Positions 44,107 through 53,086 of a DNA stretch of 64,000 bases are shown here, in pieces. The translations under genes were made by a program, and so were the position numbers. Every line of letters begins with the position of its first letter. Position 1 is the first letter of the stretch. The notes under the pieces were generated by a model. That model ran no database searches and was not told the origin of the DNA. It worked only from the letters and a program-made list of their open reading frames with translations. Origin of the DNA: Undibacterium parvum (lineage in GTDB: Bacteria; Pseudomonadota; Gammaproteobacteria; Burkholderiales; Burkholderiaceae_D); contig NZ_CP034464.1 in assembly GCF_003955735.1 (NCBI RefSeq), positions 2,356,001 to 2,420,000 on the forward strand, given 5' to 3'.

Positions 44107-46025
44107 TATTTTTCCTGCTTCACTACCGGTTCTGTGCCAACCTCGGTCGCTGCTGGCCAGACCGGAATGAGCACGGGAGTGGCAACTGGCTCAACTTTGG
44201 CGGGTGCTACTATCGCTGGGGCACGGGCCACAGCATCCGGCCGATTTCTAAAGTTAGCGTCCGTACCTGCGGAAAATTCGGAGGAATTCGCTTCCGGGCG
44301 GCGAATGTTACGTATCAGCCTGGGTGTGATAGAAAGCACGATTTCTGTTTTTTGCGTATCGTCTTTGGTGCTGCCAAACAGACGGCCAAGGAGCGGCAGA
44401 TCGCCAACACCAGGAACTTTATTGCCATTGCTACGATCTTCATTGCTGATGAGACCGGCTAGTACCTGATTCTCACCATCTTTTAATTGCAATACCGTGG
44501 TGGCTTTACGCGTCCCAATTTGGTAGCCGACGGTGCCGGATTTCGTGGTCATGGTTCCAAGTAAATTACTCACTTCCAGATCCACCCTGATCGCTACTTC
44601 ATTATTCAGATAGATAGTCGGTTCTACATTGAGCGTTAAGCCGACATCGATGTAACTGACCGATTCCGATGCGAATCCGGCTGCGCCGGGAGAGACGGTG
44701 GTGGTGACGCTCGGTAATTTTTCACCGATATGTACTTTAGCTTTCTCCCGGTTTCTGACTCTTATCCGCGGATTGGCAAGAGTGTTGGCGTCACCATCCT
44801 TGGTGTTGGCATTGATGGTCACACTAGGTGGGGTAATCCCGATATTATTTTGATTTAAATTACGTAGATCCGCAATCGTAAAACCTACGCCGTTACCAGC
44901 CGTTAAGGGCGACAATGCCAAACTAGCGGGCCATGCAACGCCAAGTTCAGTCAAGCGATTAGTCTTGACTTCGAGTATCTCTACTTCCAGCATGACTTCA
45001 GCTTCTGGAATATCCTGTAAGGCGACTAATTTTTCTGCGAGACGTATAGACTCACGTGTGTCTCGCAAGATGACAAGATTGAGCTTTTCATCGACCACAA
45101 TGTCTTTGGATTTGAGTATGGTTTTAAGCGTATTGGCGACCAGCTTGGCATCTGCATTGGCAATAAAGAAGGTCTTTACCACCATTTCTTGGTATTCCTT
45201 GAGTTTGGCGGCGCTATTCGGATAAATCATGATGGTGTTGGCATCGACGATTTGCTGCTCTAGCTGATTACTCATTAACAGGTAGTAAACCGCCAATTCT
45301 ATACTGCTATTTTTTAATGAGATGGTGGCCTTCTGATCCGCCTTGACATCCTTATCGAAAACAAAATTTAAACCAGAGGTGCGGGCGATGACGTCAAATA
45401 CCTGGCGCAAAGGCGTATCTTTAAATTGTATAGAAATTGGTTTCTTAAATTGCTTTGCTATCCCTGATTCTGCACTTGCCGCTTTGGGGCTTTCGGCGAT
45501 AGACGCCAGCAAGCTACGTGCTTTTTGATTACCAGGGCTTTCTGCTAAGACGGCATTGAGTATCTGACGTGCGGTCTCGTTTTCTTTCATCTCTAGCGCA
45601 GTTGAGGCCGCCGCTATTTGTTTTTCCTGGCGCATATTTATTTCTAATGACCTCAAATCGTTACGCGCCCGCTCACTAGCAGCGTCCAATGCTAAAGCTT
45701 GGTTAAAACTATTTCTTGCCGCTTCGTTATTTCCCTCTTTTAAGAGTGCTTCACCCTGCTCCAGTAATTGCAGGACATTCTTGTCGCGGATACGTAGATA
45801 GGCAATCCTATATTCCGCGTTATACGGATCTGCACGCATGGCCTCCCTGTATTTGACAAGTCCCGCCTCGATTTGATCTTCAGCGACTAATTTTTTGGCA
45901 TCCCTATACGCTATTTGAGCGGCACAGCCTGTTAAGCTCAGCAACAACAAAGGCAGGGCGAAGGATTTTAGCAAACGGAACAGCAGCGCATCCGATGAGC
46001 GGTATTTTTGCGTTTGACTTAACAT
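44106..46025 (-). CDS. gspD: Lipidated TPR-containing secretin (GspD-like)
   Basis: A 639-residue outer-membrane secretin. The N-terminal signal ends in lipobox LTGC (Cys34), which implies lipidation, and the next 130 residues look like TPR helices (KYREAMRADPYNAEYRIAYL, FNQALALDAASERARNDLRS). N-domains lie at about 190-330 (ISIQFKDTPLRQVFDVIART). The secretin core runs to about 590, with PLLGRLFGSTKDDTQKTEIV and LSITPRLIRNI. A Pro/Ala/Val tail follows. Ordinary GspD is not itself a lipoprotein, so the built-in lipid anchor may replace the usual pilotin. Central gene of the secretion operon. Confidence 0.85.
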   Translation of the reverse strand: MLSQTQKYRSSDALLFRLLKSFALPLLLLSLTGCAAQIAYRDAKKLVAEDQIEAGLVKYREAMRADPYNAEYRIAYLRIRDKNVLQLLEQGEALLKEGNNEAARNSFNQALALDAASERARNDLRSLEINMRQEKQIAAASTALEMKENETARQILNAVLAESPGNQKARSLLASIAESPKAASAESGIAKQFKKPISIQFKDTPLRQVFDVIARTSGLNFVFDKDVKADQKATISLKNSSIELAVYYLLMSNQLEQQIVDANTIMIYPNSAAKLKEYQEMVVKTFFIANADAKLVANTLKTILKSKDIVVDEKLNLVILRDTRESIRLAEKLVALQDIPEAEVMLEVEILEVKTNRLTELGVAWPASLALSPLTAGNGVGFTIADLRNLNQNNIGITPPSVTINANTKDGDANTLANPRIRVRNREKAKVHIGEKLPSVTTTVSPGAAGFASESVSYIDVGLTLNVEPTIYLNNEVAIRVDLEVSNLLGTMTTKSGTVGYQIGTRKATTVLQLKDGENQVLAGLISNEDRSNGNKVPGVGDLPLLGRLFGSTKDDTQKTEIVLSITPRLIRNIRRPEANSSEFSAGTDANFRNRPDAVARAPAIVAPAKVEPVATPVLIPVWPAATEVGTEPVVKQEK

Positions 46026-46579
46026 CAGTCGAGAACTCCAATAGTGAGCTGTTGAATCTGATTCAACGGAAGGTAAGTGAAGGTGAGCAGCGGCGGTTTT
46101 ATCTCGGCAACGCGATAGGTGCCATCGATGACGCTATTATTTTGGACGATGATAGTGCGATCACCGCGCCCCAGAAATACTTCCCAGGTGCCATCGGCGA
46201 GGGATTTTCCCAAATACACAAACGGTAGTGGCGGCGCGCTAGGAGGCACGGGCGCTACGGGTATAAATTTGGCCGCTGGCGGCGGTGGCGGATTCCAGTT
46301 TTGATTTCCAAACATTGCCACTGCTGAGACGGTCGTGCTATCACCCATACTGTCTTCGGGTGCTAATTTGGGGCGTGGCAGTATGCTTTCTATCCTCACG
46401 CTGGCGCTGACGGCAGCGCTAGATACTGGCGATTTTATAGTTGAGGTCGCCGCTGTTTTTGCAGGTGTGGCGCGCGCTACTGCTTCTGCCACGCCCCCAG
46501 CAGGAGTTTTATCTCCAAACAAAGCGACGCCAGCTGCGAGCAAGAGACACAACCCCATTACTAAATGGCGCGTCTTCAT
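46025..46579 (-). CDS. Secretion system assembly protein, PilP/GspC-like
   Basis: A 184-residue protein with an N-terminal membrane helix (about 5-20), a low-complexity Ala/Thr/Pro linker, a proline run (PPPPPAA) and a C-terminal beta domain (about 115-184): LPFVYLGKSLADGTWEVFLG then TIIVQNNSVIDGTYRVAEIK. This layout resembles PilP and GspC homology-region proteins that connect inner-membrane complex and secretin. Overlaps the gspD start by 1 nt and the next gene by 4 nt. Identity as PilP- or GspC-type is inferred from layout. Confidence 0.6.
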   Translation of the reverse strand: MKTRHLVMGLCLLLAAGVALFGDKTPAGGVAEAVARATPAKTAATSTIKSPVSSAAVSASVRIESILPRPKLAPEDSMGDSTTVSAVAMFGNQNWNPPPPPAAKFIPVAPVPPSAPPLPFVYLGKSLADGTWEVFLGRGDRTIIVQNNSVIDGTYRVAEIKPPLLTFTYLPLNQIQQLTIGVLD

Positions 46580-47142
46580 GGCGATCCCTTTTTCGCTACG
46601 TCATGTAGATACAGGCTCAGATGCAAACGCGCTTCTGGCAGGTTGTCGTTGACACTATCACGTTTAAAGCTAATTTCATTCAATGCCGAAAACGGTATCA
46701 CATCCAGAGTCTGGAGTACAAACTGCCAGATGGACTGATAAGGGCCTTTGACTGGCAAAACTATCTGGTAGGTATAGACCTGAGAATTTTTATCATAATT
46801 TAATTTGTACTGCCCCTTGGTCAGGCTTAAAGCATTTTTATTTGCCAATGCGAATATGGTTTTCAGTTGTTGCTCCGCATAGCGCCGCTCGCCCAAGCTA
46901 TCATAAAAAACCGCCAGATTCTGAAACTCGTTGGTCGTCGGTATAGGGTTATCTTTTTTCTCTAATTTAGCTAGATTAGCGATTGGCTCCGGTGATGCTA
47001 GCGTTCTAGCATATGAAAAATAAGCCAAGCAGGCTAGGCATGCTAATACTAGCAAGACGATCCCAGTTGAGGCGATGAGCCCGCGTTGCTGTAGCCATAA
47101 ACGCGTCTGCAATTGAAGCATAGTGAAAGTAGAGAAATTCAT
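46576..47142 (-). CDS. Secretion system assembly protein, PilO/GspM-like
   Basis: A 188-residue protein with an N-terminal transmembrane helix (about 24-44) and a periplasmic alpha/beta domain with a coiled lead-in. GPYQSIWQFVLQTLDVIPFS is the ferredoxin-like element found in PilO/GspM. It overlaps both neighbours by 4 nt. Assignment from position and topology. Confidence 0.6.
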   Translation of the reverse strand: MNFSTFTMLQLQTRLWLQQRGLIASTGIVLLVLACLACLAYFSYARTLASPEPIANLAKLEKKDNPIPTTNEFQNLAVFYDSLGERRYAEQQLKTIFALANKNALSLTKGQYKLNYDKNSQVYTYQIVLPVKGPYQSIWQFVLQTLDVIPFSALNEISFKRDSVNDNLPEARLHLSLYLHDVAKKGSP

Positions 47143-47687
47143 GGCTTGCTAGCTTTTTCTGACCATTGCAGATCTAGTTGAAAGCGCCAGGGTCTATTCG
47201 CGTCTTGTTCATTTATTTCATGTTTGTTCAAGACTACGCTGACAAAAAAATCTTGTAATTTTAGTCTGTCAATATAGGACAACATATCATCACTGTTTTT
47301 AGTTTCTGCTGTGATTTTCAATAAGCGCGATTTTGCCTCAGGCTCCAGAGCTAGCAGCGCGACTTTTTCGTTAGTTGCTTCGTCTAATGCATACTGCAAC
47401 TCGCGCCATGGCAGATTGAGCTGCAACACAACTTGATTTACGGCACTTGCCTGTGCCACTGGGATGTCAAGTTTTTTGACCGGCACTATTTGACTATCGC
47501 GCGCCTTCAAAATTTTATTTCTAGCCGCTTGCTGCTCTTGTTGCAGCGCCCGAGCTTGGAGTATCGTATAACTAATTGCTAGGCAGGCTGCCACACCAAG
47601 GATAAAAATAAACCAGTACAACGGCGCAGTATGCCAGATCGTCCGGCGCAGACTATTCTTTGCAAAATCAATTTTAATTTTTTTCAT
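47139..47687 (-). CDS. Secretion system assembly protein, PilN/GspL-C-like
   Basis: A 182-residue protein with one membrane helix (about 20-42), a coiled coil (ILQARALQQEQQAARNKILK) and a C-terminal periplasmic ferredoxin-like domain. It has the layout of PilN. Overlaps both neighbours by 4 nt. Confidence 0.6.
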   Translation of the reverse strand: MKKIKIDFAKNSLRRTIWHTAPLYWFIFILGVAACLAISYTILQARALQQEQQAARNKILKARDSQIVPVKKLDIPVAQASAVNQVVLQLNLPWRELQYALDEATNEKVALLALEPEAKSRLLKITAETKNSDDMLSYIDRLKLQDFFVSVVLNKHEINEQDANRPWRFQLDLQWSEKASKP

Positions 47688-48502
47688 AGAGCTACTCCTG
47701 TCAGGGCTAACTCTACACCAGCGCTATACGCTGGCATTCCTCGTCTTGCCTGGTCTAGCCGGCTACAGTTGAGTGCTGCGGTCTCTTGCCTCCAATTCGG
47801 ACTGAATTTCCCACATATTTGTAAATGCTTTGGAACTGCAATATTCAGCAATAAACCTAGTTTCGCCAGATATGCTTGCAGCCATTCATAACTTGCTTCT
47901 GCCGGCACTAAAATACTGTGCAGAGCGCAGATGTTTGATTTTTCGATTAAAGCCACGCTTAGCACTTGATCGCTGATCGAAGCGAACCATGCTCCTGGCG
48001 TGAGCTTGGCACTCCAGCGGTTCCACGCCAAAACAAATTGCGGTGCTATCTCGACCAAAGCCAATTGATGTGCATCTGCTTGTTGTGTCAGTACCTTAAG
48101 TATCGTATGTGGTACTGCAGCGGCAAAAAATGATCGCTGCACCTGCCAGTCGGCACTCATCTGCCAATCGCCGATTGGCTCGCCAAACAAAGAGAGAAAA
48201 CGCATGGCCGCCGCTGCCTGTATATCCGCGATGCGAGTGCTTCCTAGTGGCGGGCTTACCTGCCAAAGCCGGACTAAATCGTCAGCCAGCACTATCGTCG
48301 TTGGGAGTTTATTTGCGCCTATTCCTTGCAGGCTTTGTTGCAGCCGTAGGCTTAACTGGTCTGGCGTGTAGCTATCGACTGCCGTATATTTTTGCTCTGA
48401 AAGCACTGTTACAGCTGGTCCGCGCCAGCGGCTGATACGCAGCACAGTGACGCTGTCACCTGTAATGCCGATTCTTAATGATTGCCCGAAACGTTTAAGC
48501 AT
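47684..48502 (-). CDS. Secretion system assembly protein, PilM/GspL-like
   Basis: A 272-residue actin-like-fold protein without membrane segments. The opening LRIGITGDSVTVLRISRWRG and strand VLADDLVRLWQVSPPLGSTR are PilM/GspL-cytoplasmic-like. It would link the GspE ATPase to the PilN-like membrane partner. Overlaps gspE by 8 nt. Confidence 0.6.
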   Translation of the reverse strand: MLKRFGQSLRIGITGDSVTVLRISRWRGPAVTVLSEQKYTAVDSYTPDQLSLRLQQSLQGIGANKLPTTIVLADDLVRLWQVSPPLGSTRIADIQAAAAMRFLSLFGEPIGDWQMSADWQVQRSFFAAAVPHTILKVLTQQADAHQLALVEIAPQFVLAWNRWSAKLTPGAWFASISDQVLSVALIEKSNICALHSILVPAEASYEWLQAYLAKLGLLLNIAVPKHLQICGKFSPNWRQETAALNCSRLDQARRGMPAYSAGVELALTGVAL

Positions 48503-50186
48503 GCAAAGTCACCCGCTTGATTTCTGTTAGCGTAGTGGCGCCGCGTCTTACTAAATCCAAAGCCGCTAAACGCAGGCTTCTAGTGCCATTGGCGTAGGCC
48601 GCTGCTTTGATTTGGCGTATCGGACGTTTGTCGACGATCAGCTCGCGAATTTCGTCATTCAAAGTTAGAATTTCGGCGATGGAACGTCGCCCCTTGTAGC
48701 CAGTGCCACGGCAATCGCCGCAGCCTTTTCCCTGCATGAACTGAAAATCCTGCACTTCTATGCGCGACAGATTAACGCTCGCTAATTCAGCATCGCTAGG
48801 CACATGAGGGCTGGCGCAATGCGGGCAATTCATACGTACTAAACGTTGCGCCCAAATGCCATTAAGTGCAGAAACGAAGGCATACGGATCGATGCCCATG
48901 TGGGTGAAGCGACCAAATACGTCAAACACATTATTCGCATGCACCGTGGTCAAGACCAAGTGACCAGTCAGCGCAGACTGTACGGCAATTTCCGCTGTTT
49001 CGCGGTCGCGAATTTCACCGACCATAATTTTGTCCGGGTCATGCCGCAAGATGGAGCGCAAGCCCTTGGCAAAAGTCAGGCCTTTTTTTTCATTTACCGG
49101 GATTTGTAAAATTCCAGGTAACTGATATTCAACCGGATCTTCGATGGTGATGATTTTTTCGCGGCCATTATGAATTTCAGTTAATGCCGCATACAGAGTT
49201 GTGGTTTTACCAGATCCAGTTGGGCCGGTGACTAGCAACATGCCATACGCTTCTTGCGCTAAGGCTCGCAAACTAACCAGCGACGCCATATCAAAGCCCA
49301 GCGATTCTAGTGTCAGCGCGCCATAGGCTTCTATCATGGCGCGCTTATCGAGTATCCGTATCACTGCATCCTCGCCATGAATACTCGGCATGATGGAGAC
49401 GCGCAAGTCGATCTCACGTCCACCAGTTTCTACCCTAAAGCTGCCGTCCTGCGGTACCCGTCTTTCGGCGATATCAAGTTCCGCCAGCACTTTCAGGCGT
49501 GAGATAACTTGTTCGGCTAGCTCCACACCATTGACTGAGGTGGCGTGATCTAGCACACCGTCAACCCTATATTTAACCGCTAAACCGGCCGACGTGCTTT
49601 CCAGGTGAATGTCAGAAGCACTTGCTTTTAAGGCGTCATACAAAGTTGAATTGACTAGCTTGACAGCTGGGCTAGCCGCCTCTGACACCGAGGCAAATGA
49701 TAGATTAGCCGCGGTTTTGTGATCGCGCTTCGTATCGATGGCACCTGGCAATAAATTATCGACCGCACGTGCCGATTCCTCCTGCTTGGAAAGATAGGCC
49801 TGAATGTCAGACTGCAAGGCTAATTTTATTGGAAGTGCTTGTCGGATACTCGCATTGGCACGATGACTCAGCCAGGTCTGCAAATCAAGATCAAAAGGAT
49901 CTGCGATCACTGCGATGACGATTTGATCGACATCGCGTAACAATACACAGTGGCGCGCCATCGCTAGTGATAGCGGGAGCAAATCAAAAGCCGGCTTTAA
50001 ACCCAGCATATCTGCCGTTTCCAATACTGCTAAGCCAAATGGCAGTGCCAGTCCCTTTACTATTTGACGCGGATCATTGCCACTCAATTCCTCTAATTCT
50101 GTGATCAAGGGACGTTGTGATATTTGACTTTGAGTGCGGGCACGTGCCAGTAATGCTGCATCAATCGTCATTCCCTGGCCCATCAT
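48495..50186 (-). CDS. gspE: Type II secretion ATPase GspE
   Basis: A 563-residue hexameric ATPase that drives pseudopilus assembly. The N-terminal GspE_N-like domain (1-130) is followed by the core: ASDIHLE near 190, Walker A GPTGSGKTTTL near 321-330, the Asp box TIEDPVEYQLPG, Walker B region MVGEIRDRETAEIAVQSAL and His box TGHLVLTTVHANN. A four-cysteine zinc motif CPHC...CGDC, as in GspE/PilB, lies near 470-510. Overlaps gspF by 4 nt. Confidence 0.95.
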   Translation of the reverse strand: MMGQGMTIDAALLARARTQSQISQRPLITELEELSGNDPRQIVKGLALPFGLAVLETADMLGLKPAFDLLPLSLAMARHCVLLRDVDQIVIAVIADPFDLDLQTWLSHRANASIRQALPIKLALQSDIQAYLSKQEESARAVDNLLPGAIDTKRDHKTAANLSFASVSEAASPAVKLVNSTLYDALKASASDIHLESTSAGLAVKYRVDGVLDHATSVNGVELAEQVISRLKVLAELDIAERRVPQDGSFRVETGGREIDLRVSIMPSIHGEDAVIRILDKRAMIEAYGALTLESLGFDMASLVSLRALAQEAYGMLLVTGPTGSGKTTTLYAALTEIHNGREKIITIEDPVEYQLPGILQIPVNEKKGLTFAKGLRSILRHDPDKIMVGEIRDRETAEIAVQSALTGHLVLTTVHANNVFDVFGRFTHMGIDPYAFVSALNGIWAQRLVRMNCPHCASPHVPSDAELASVNLSRIEVQDFQFMQGKGCGDCRGTGYKGRRSIAEILTLNDEIRELIVDKRPIRQIKAAAYANGTRSLRLAALDLVRRGATTLTEIKRVTLHA

Positions 50187-51379
50187 GACATGTCTCCGGC
50201 CAGATCAAAAATCGGCATATACAGCAAGACCACGATGGCACCAACGATCAAGCCTATCGCGGCCATTAATAGAGGTTCAAACGTGCGTGTAAACCTATCT
50301 ATCCAGCGACTGATTTCGCCATCGTAAAATGCTGCCGATTGTGTCAACATAGGTCCCATGTCGCCGGTACGTTCTCCCACGCGTAACATGCGTAATGAAA
50401 TTGGCGTAGTCAGTTTATTTTCCTCAAAGGCGATCGACAGCGACATGCCTGACTCTATCATGCTGCGGGCGTTGTTTAAGCCGACTCTGACCGTCGGCGT
50501 AACCATATCCTGCACCGTGCTAATCGCCTGCACGATAGGGATGCCGCCTTCTATCAACATGCCCAAGGTCAGATACAGACGGGATAATTGATAGACATGC
50601 ACGCGCTCACCAACGCCAGGCAATTTGGCTAAAATACGGGCAATGCCACCTTGCGCCAGCATACGACGTACCAATACAAAGCCGAGGCTAAGGATGCCGA
50701 CTATCGCCGCAAATAAGAGCGCACCGTGATTCGCGGCAAATTGCCCCCAGCTCAACAATAATTGCGACATCCACGGCAAATTACGTCCGGCACCTTGATA
50801 CACTTCGGCAAAGCGTGGCACTACATAGGTGATCAGGAAGGCACTGACACCGCCCCCTACACCGAGCAAAATCATAGGATAAATTGCGGCACTGATGATT
50901 TTTCCGCGCACGATATCGATGCGTTGCTGATAGTCGATAAAGCGGGTAAGTGAACGCGGAAGATCACTGGTGCCCTCAGCGGCTTTGACTATACCTACAT
51001 ATAAAGGCGGGAACAGATTAGCTTGTTCAGCTAACACTGCGGAGAAGCGTTTGCCCTCGCGCAAACCAGCTAACAAGCGTCCCAATACCGAGTGCGTGGC
51101 GGCGTTGGCTTCTTTTTCTTGTAAGGCTTCGAGTGCTTCAACCACGCCTAATCCTGCGCTCAATAGTGCCAATAATTCTTGACTGAACAGCACTAGGGAA
51201 AGCGTGCTTTTGGGTTGGCCGCTGCGTCCTTTGCGCCAACTAGCCTGTGCAGGATTGATCGCGCTAACGAATAGACCACGGGCCTCAAGTTGGCGGCGCG
51301 CATCGGCCTCGTCAACTGCTTCGATAGTCAATAGGGATATCACTAAATCGGGCGCTAAGGCTCGAACATCGTACCGCAT
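50183..51379 (-). CDS. gspF: Type II secretion inner-membrane platform protein GspF
   Basis: A 398-residue polytopic protein with three helices and two GspF cytoplasmic domains. Domain one shows FSQELLALLSAGLGVVEALE; domain two YQLSRLYLTLGMLIEGGIPI and RMLRVGERTGDMGPMLTQSA. It interacts with GspE and pseudopilins in the platform. The start lies 34 bp after the major pseudopilin gene. Confidence 0.95.
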   Translation of the reverse strand: MRYDVRALAPDLVISLLTIEAVDEADARRQLEARGLFVSAINPAQASWRKGRSGQPKSTLSLVLFSQELLALLSAGLGVVEALEALQEKEANAATHSVLGRLLAGLREGKRFSAVLAEQANLFPPLYVGIVKAAEGTSDLPRSLTRFIDYQQRIDIVRGKIISAAIYPMILLGVGGGVSAFLITYVVPRFAEVYQGAGRNLPWMSQLLLSWGQFAANHGALLFAAIVGILSLGFVLVRRMLAQGGIARILAKLPGVGERVHVYQLSRLYLTLGMLIEGGIPIVQAISTVQDMVTPTVRVGLNNARSMIESGMSLSIAFEENKLTTPISLRMLRVGERTGDMGPMLTQSAAFYDGEISRWIDRFTRTFEPLLMAAIGLIVGAIVVLLYMPIFDLAGDMS

Positions 51380-51413
51380 GGCGCTTAACTCATCTTAGGG
51401 TGAACAGTGGCAA

Positions 51414-51863
51414 TTAGTTGCTGATATCGGCGTCTTCACCGCTACCGCCAGGCTGACCATCGCGTCCAAAGGAGACGATTTCAAAATCAGATTTAGCTCC
51501 CGGCGAACGGTAAATATAGGGATGCCCCCAAGGATCTGGTGGAACAGCTTTTTTAAGGTAAGGGCCATTCCATTTCGCGGCATTGGCTGCCGGTGCGCTC
51601 AGTAAGGCGCCTAAACCTTCTTCACTATTTGGATAATGACCAAGATCTAAACGATAGGTGTCTAAGGATTTTTCGAAAGCCTCGATTTGGGCTTTGGCAA
51701 TCGTCACTTCAGATTTACCTAATTGTGAGAAATACTTTGGGCCTACGTAAGCCGCTAACAAACCGATAATTACGATAACAACCAGTAATTCTAATAGGGT
51801 AAAACCCTCATGTTTAGTCTTCGATTGCAAGTTCTTGTTGTCGCTATTTTTTACTTCACGCAT
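51414..51863 (-). CDS. gspG: Major type II pseudopilin GspG
   Basis: A 149-residue pseudopilin. A 19-residue leader precedes GFTLLELLVVIVIIGLLAAY with Gly-Phe cleavage and Glu+5. The conserved YRLDLGHYPNSEEGLGALL and NGPYLKKAVPPDPWGHPYIY with the calcium-binding C-terminus (SFGRDGQPGGSGEDADISN) are diagnostic of GspG. GGGAGAA is upstream. It is the first gene of the minus-strand secretion operon and is followed by gspF. Confidence 0.95.
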   Translation of the reverse strand: MREVKNSDNKNLQSKTKHEGFTLLELLVVIVIIGLLAAYVGPKYFSQLGKSEVTIAKAQIEAFEKSLDTYRLDLGHYPNSEEGLGALLSAPAANAAKWNGPYLKKAVPPDPWGHPYIYRSPGAKSDFEIVSFGRDGQPGGSGEDADISN

Positions 51864-52330
51864 TAGACCTATTCTCCCGAAATTTTGCTTAGCTTTTACT
51901 CATTTTTGTTTTTTGAACGTGTCTGGCAAGTCAGCAAAAATTGTTTATGAGCGCTATTTTATGTGCGAAAGATTAACACGCAGTTTCAAATTTCGTCGGA
52001 GTTTATTTAAAAATTTTTCTCGATTGACTTATTTCTGCACAGAATATTGCTGCACATAAATTATGCAATTGCAGCAATTTCCGCACACCAACAAGAGCAC
52101 AAAATTCGCAAAAATTTTTCGCTTTTTGGAAGAAATTTTCCACATTAATTTGCATAAAAATTCATCTATGAAGTGCCGAATTTAATTTGGGCTTGAGTGA
52201 TATTTGGTAAATTATTGTTGATAAAATAATTTCCACATCGCGTAATTGAATTGTTATATTTAACAGCAACTTGGAACGAAACTCGGTCCAGGAGGAAAAT
52301 TTTAAAAATAATTTGAGATGAGGACTGAGC
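51864..52330. promoter_or_regulatory. AT-rich divergent control region; weak -24/-12-like site
   Basis: A 467-bp gap between the secretion operon (leftward) and the PEP-CTERM gene (rightward), with no credible gene. At 52271-52288, TTGGAACGAAACTCGGT has GG-N10-GG in place of the sigma-54 GG-N10-GC, 44 bp before ATG. Several A/T-runs and inverted stretches (TTGCTGCACATAA, TGCAATTGCA at 52064-52073) are present. The sigma-54 reading is weak. Confidence 0.3.
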
Positions 52331-53047
52331 ATGAAACAGCTACTAAAAACTAGCATTGCCGCCGTTGCTTTGACTTGCTTAAGCGTTGGTGTCGCGCACG
52401 CGAGCATGTTTACCACTGTCGATTTTGAGACCCAGCAAGACGGCCCCTTCGTCTTTCATGGCGATCATAAAAACGCAGGTCAATTCTGGACCGAAAGTTA
52501 CGGCGTTGGCAGGACCGACGGCGACCTGATTGGTGCTTTCATCGACGGTAGCAATCAAGGCGACATTTGTGCCGATGGACTGCGCTGCCCGCAAAATAAC
52601 CAGAGCAATTATTACGGGACTTTGAACGATGGTTATGTCTATCTCGGCCGTGAAGACAATCAACGATTTCAATTAAAAAGTTTGTTAGCGAGCACCATCG
52701 GGGTAGGCGATACTTTACCTGCTAGTAGTTTTATTCGAGTTAAAGGATATCAAGGTGCTAATGCCATAGAAACAGATATATTGTTATCTGGCTTAAGTAA
52801 TGGTGAATACAATTTCACGACTTTGACCTTGAACGACAGTTTCGCAGGCATCTATTTCGACTACGTGCGTTTCCTTGGCTTTTCCTGTACTAACGCCAAT
52901 TACAGTGGTTGCACCAACGGCAATAGTAAAGTCAATTTTGCCTTGGATAATATTCTCACCGCAACGGTTCCTGAGCCTTCAAGCTGGTTGTTAATGGGCT
53001 TGGGCATGCTGGGAATTGCCGGCCTGCGTCGTCGCAACACTGTATAA
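52331..53047 (+). CDS. PEP-CTERM sorted protein
   Basis: A 238-residue exported protein with a signal peptide (1-24, cleavage near AHA/S) and a C-terminal sorting signal at 213-238: VPEPSSWLLMGLGMLGIAGL then RRR. The PEP motif, helix and basic tail are the exosortase recognition signal; the product is thought to be cut and anchored or released at the surface. The body is beta-rich with four cysteines, no known enzyme motif. It is followed 39 bp later by the S8 protease gene on the same strand, probably one operon. Confidence 0.9.
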   Translation: MKQLLKTSIAAVALTCLSVGVAHASMFTTVDFETQQDGPFVFHGDHKNAGQFWTESYGVGRTDGDLIGAFIDGSNQGDICADGLRCPQNNQSNYYGTLNDGYVYLGREDNQRFQLKSLLASTIGVGDTLPASSFIRVKGYQGANAIETDILLSGLSNGEYNFTTLTLNDSFAGIYFDYVRFLGFSCTNANYSGCTNGNSKVNFALDNILTATVPEPSSWLLMGLGMLGIAGLRRRNTV

Positions 53048-53086
53048 AAATTAGATCAGTCCTCTACACTCTCAAGGATCAAGAAT

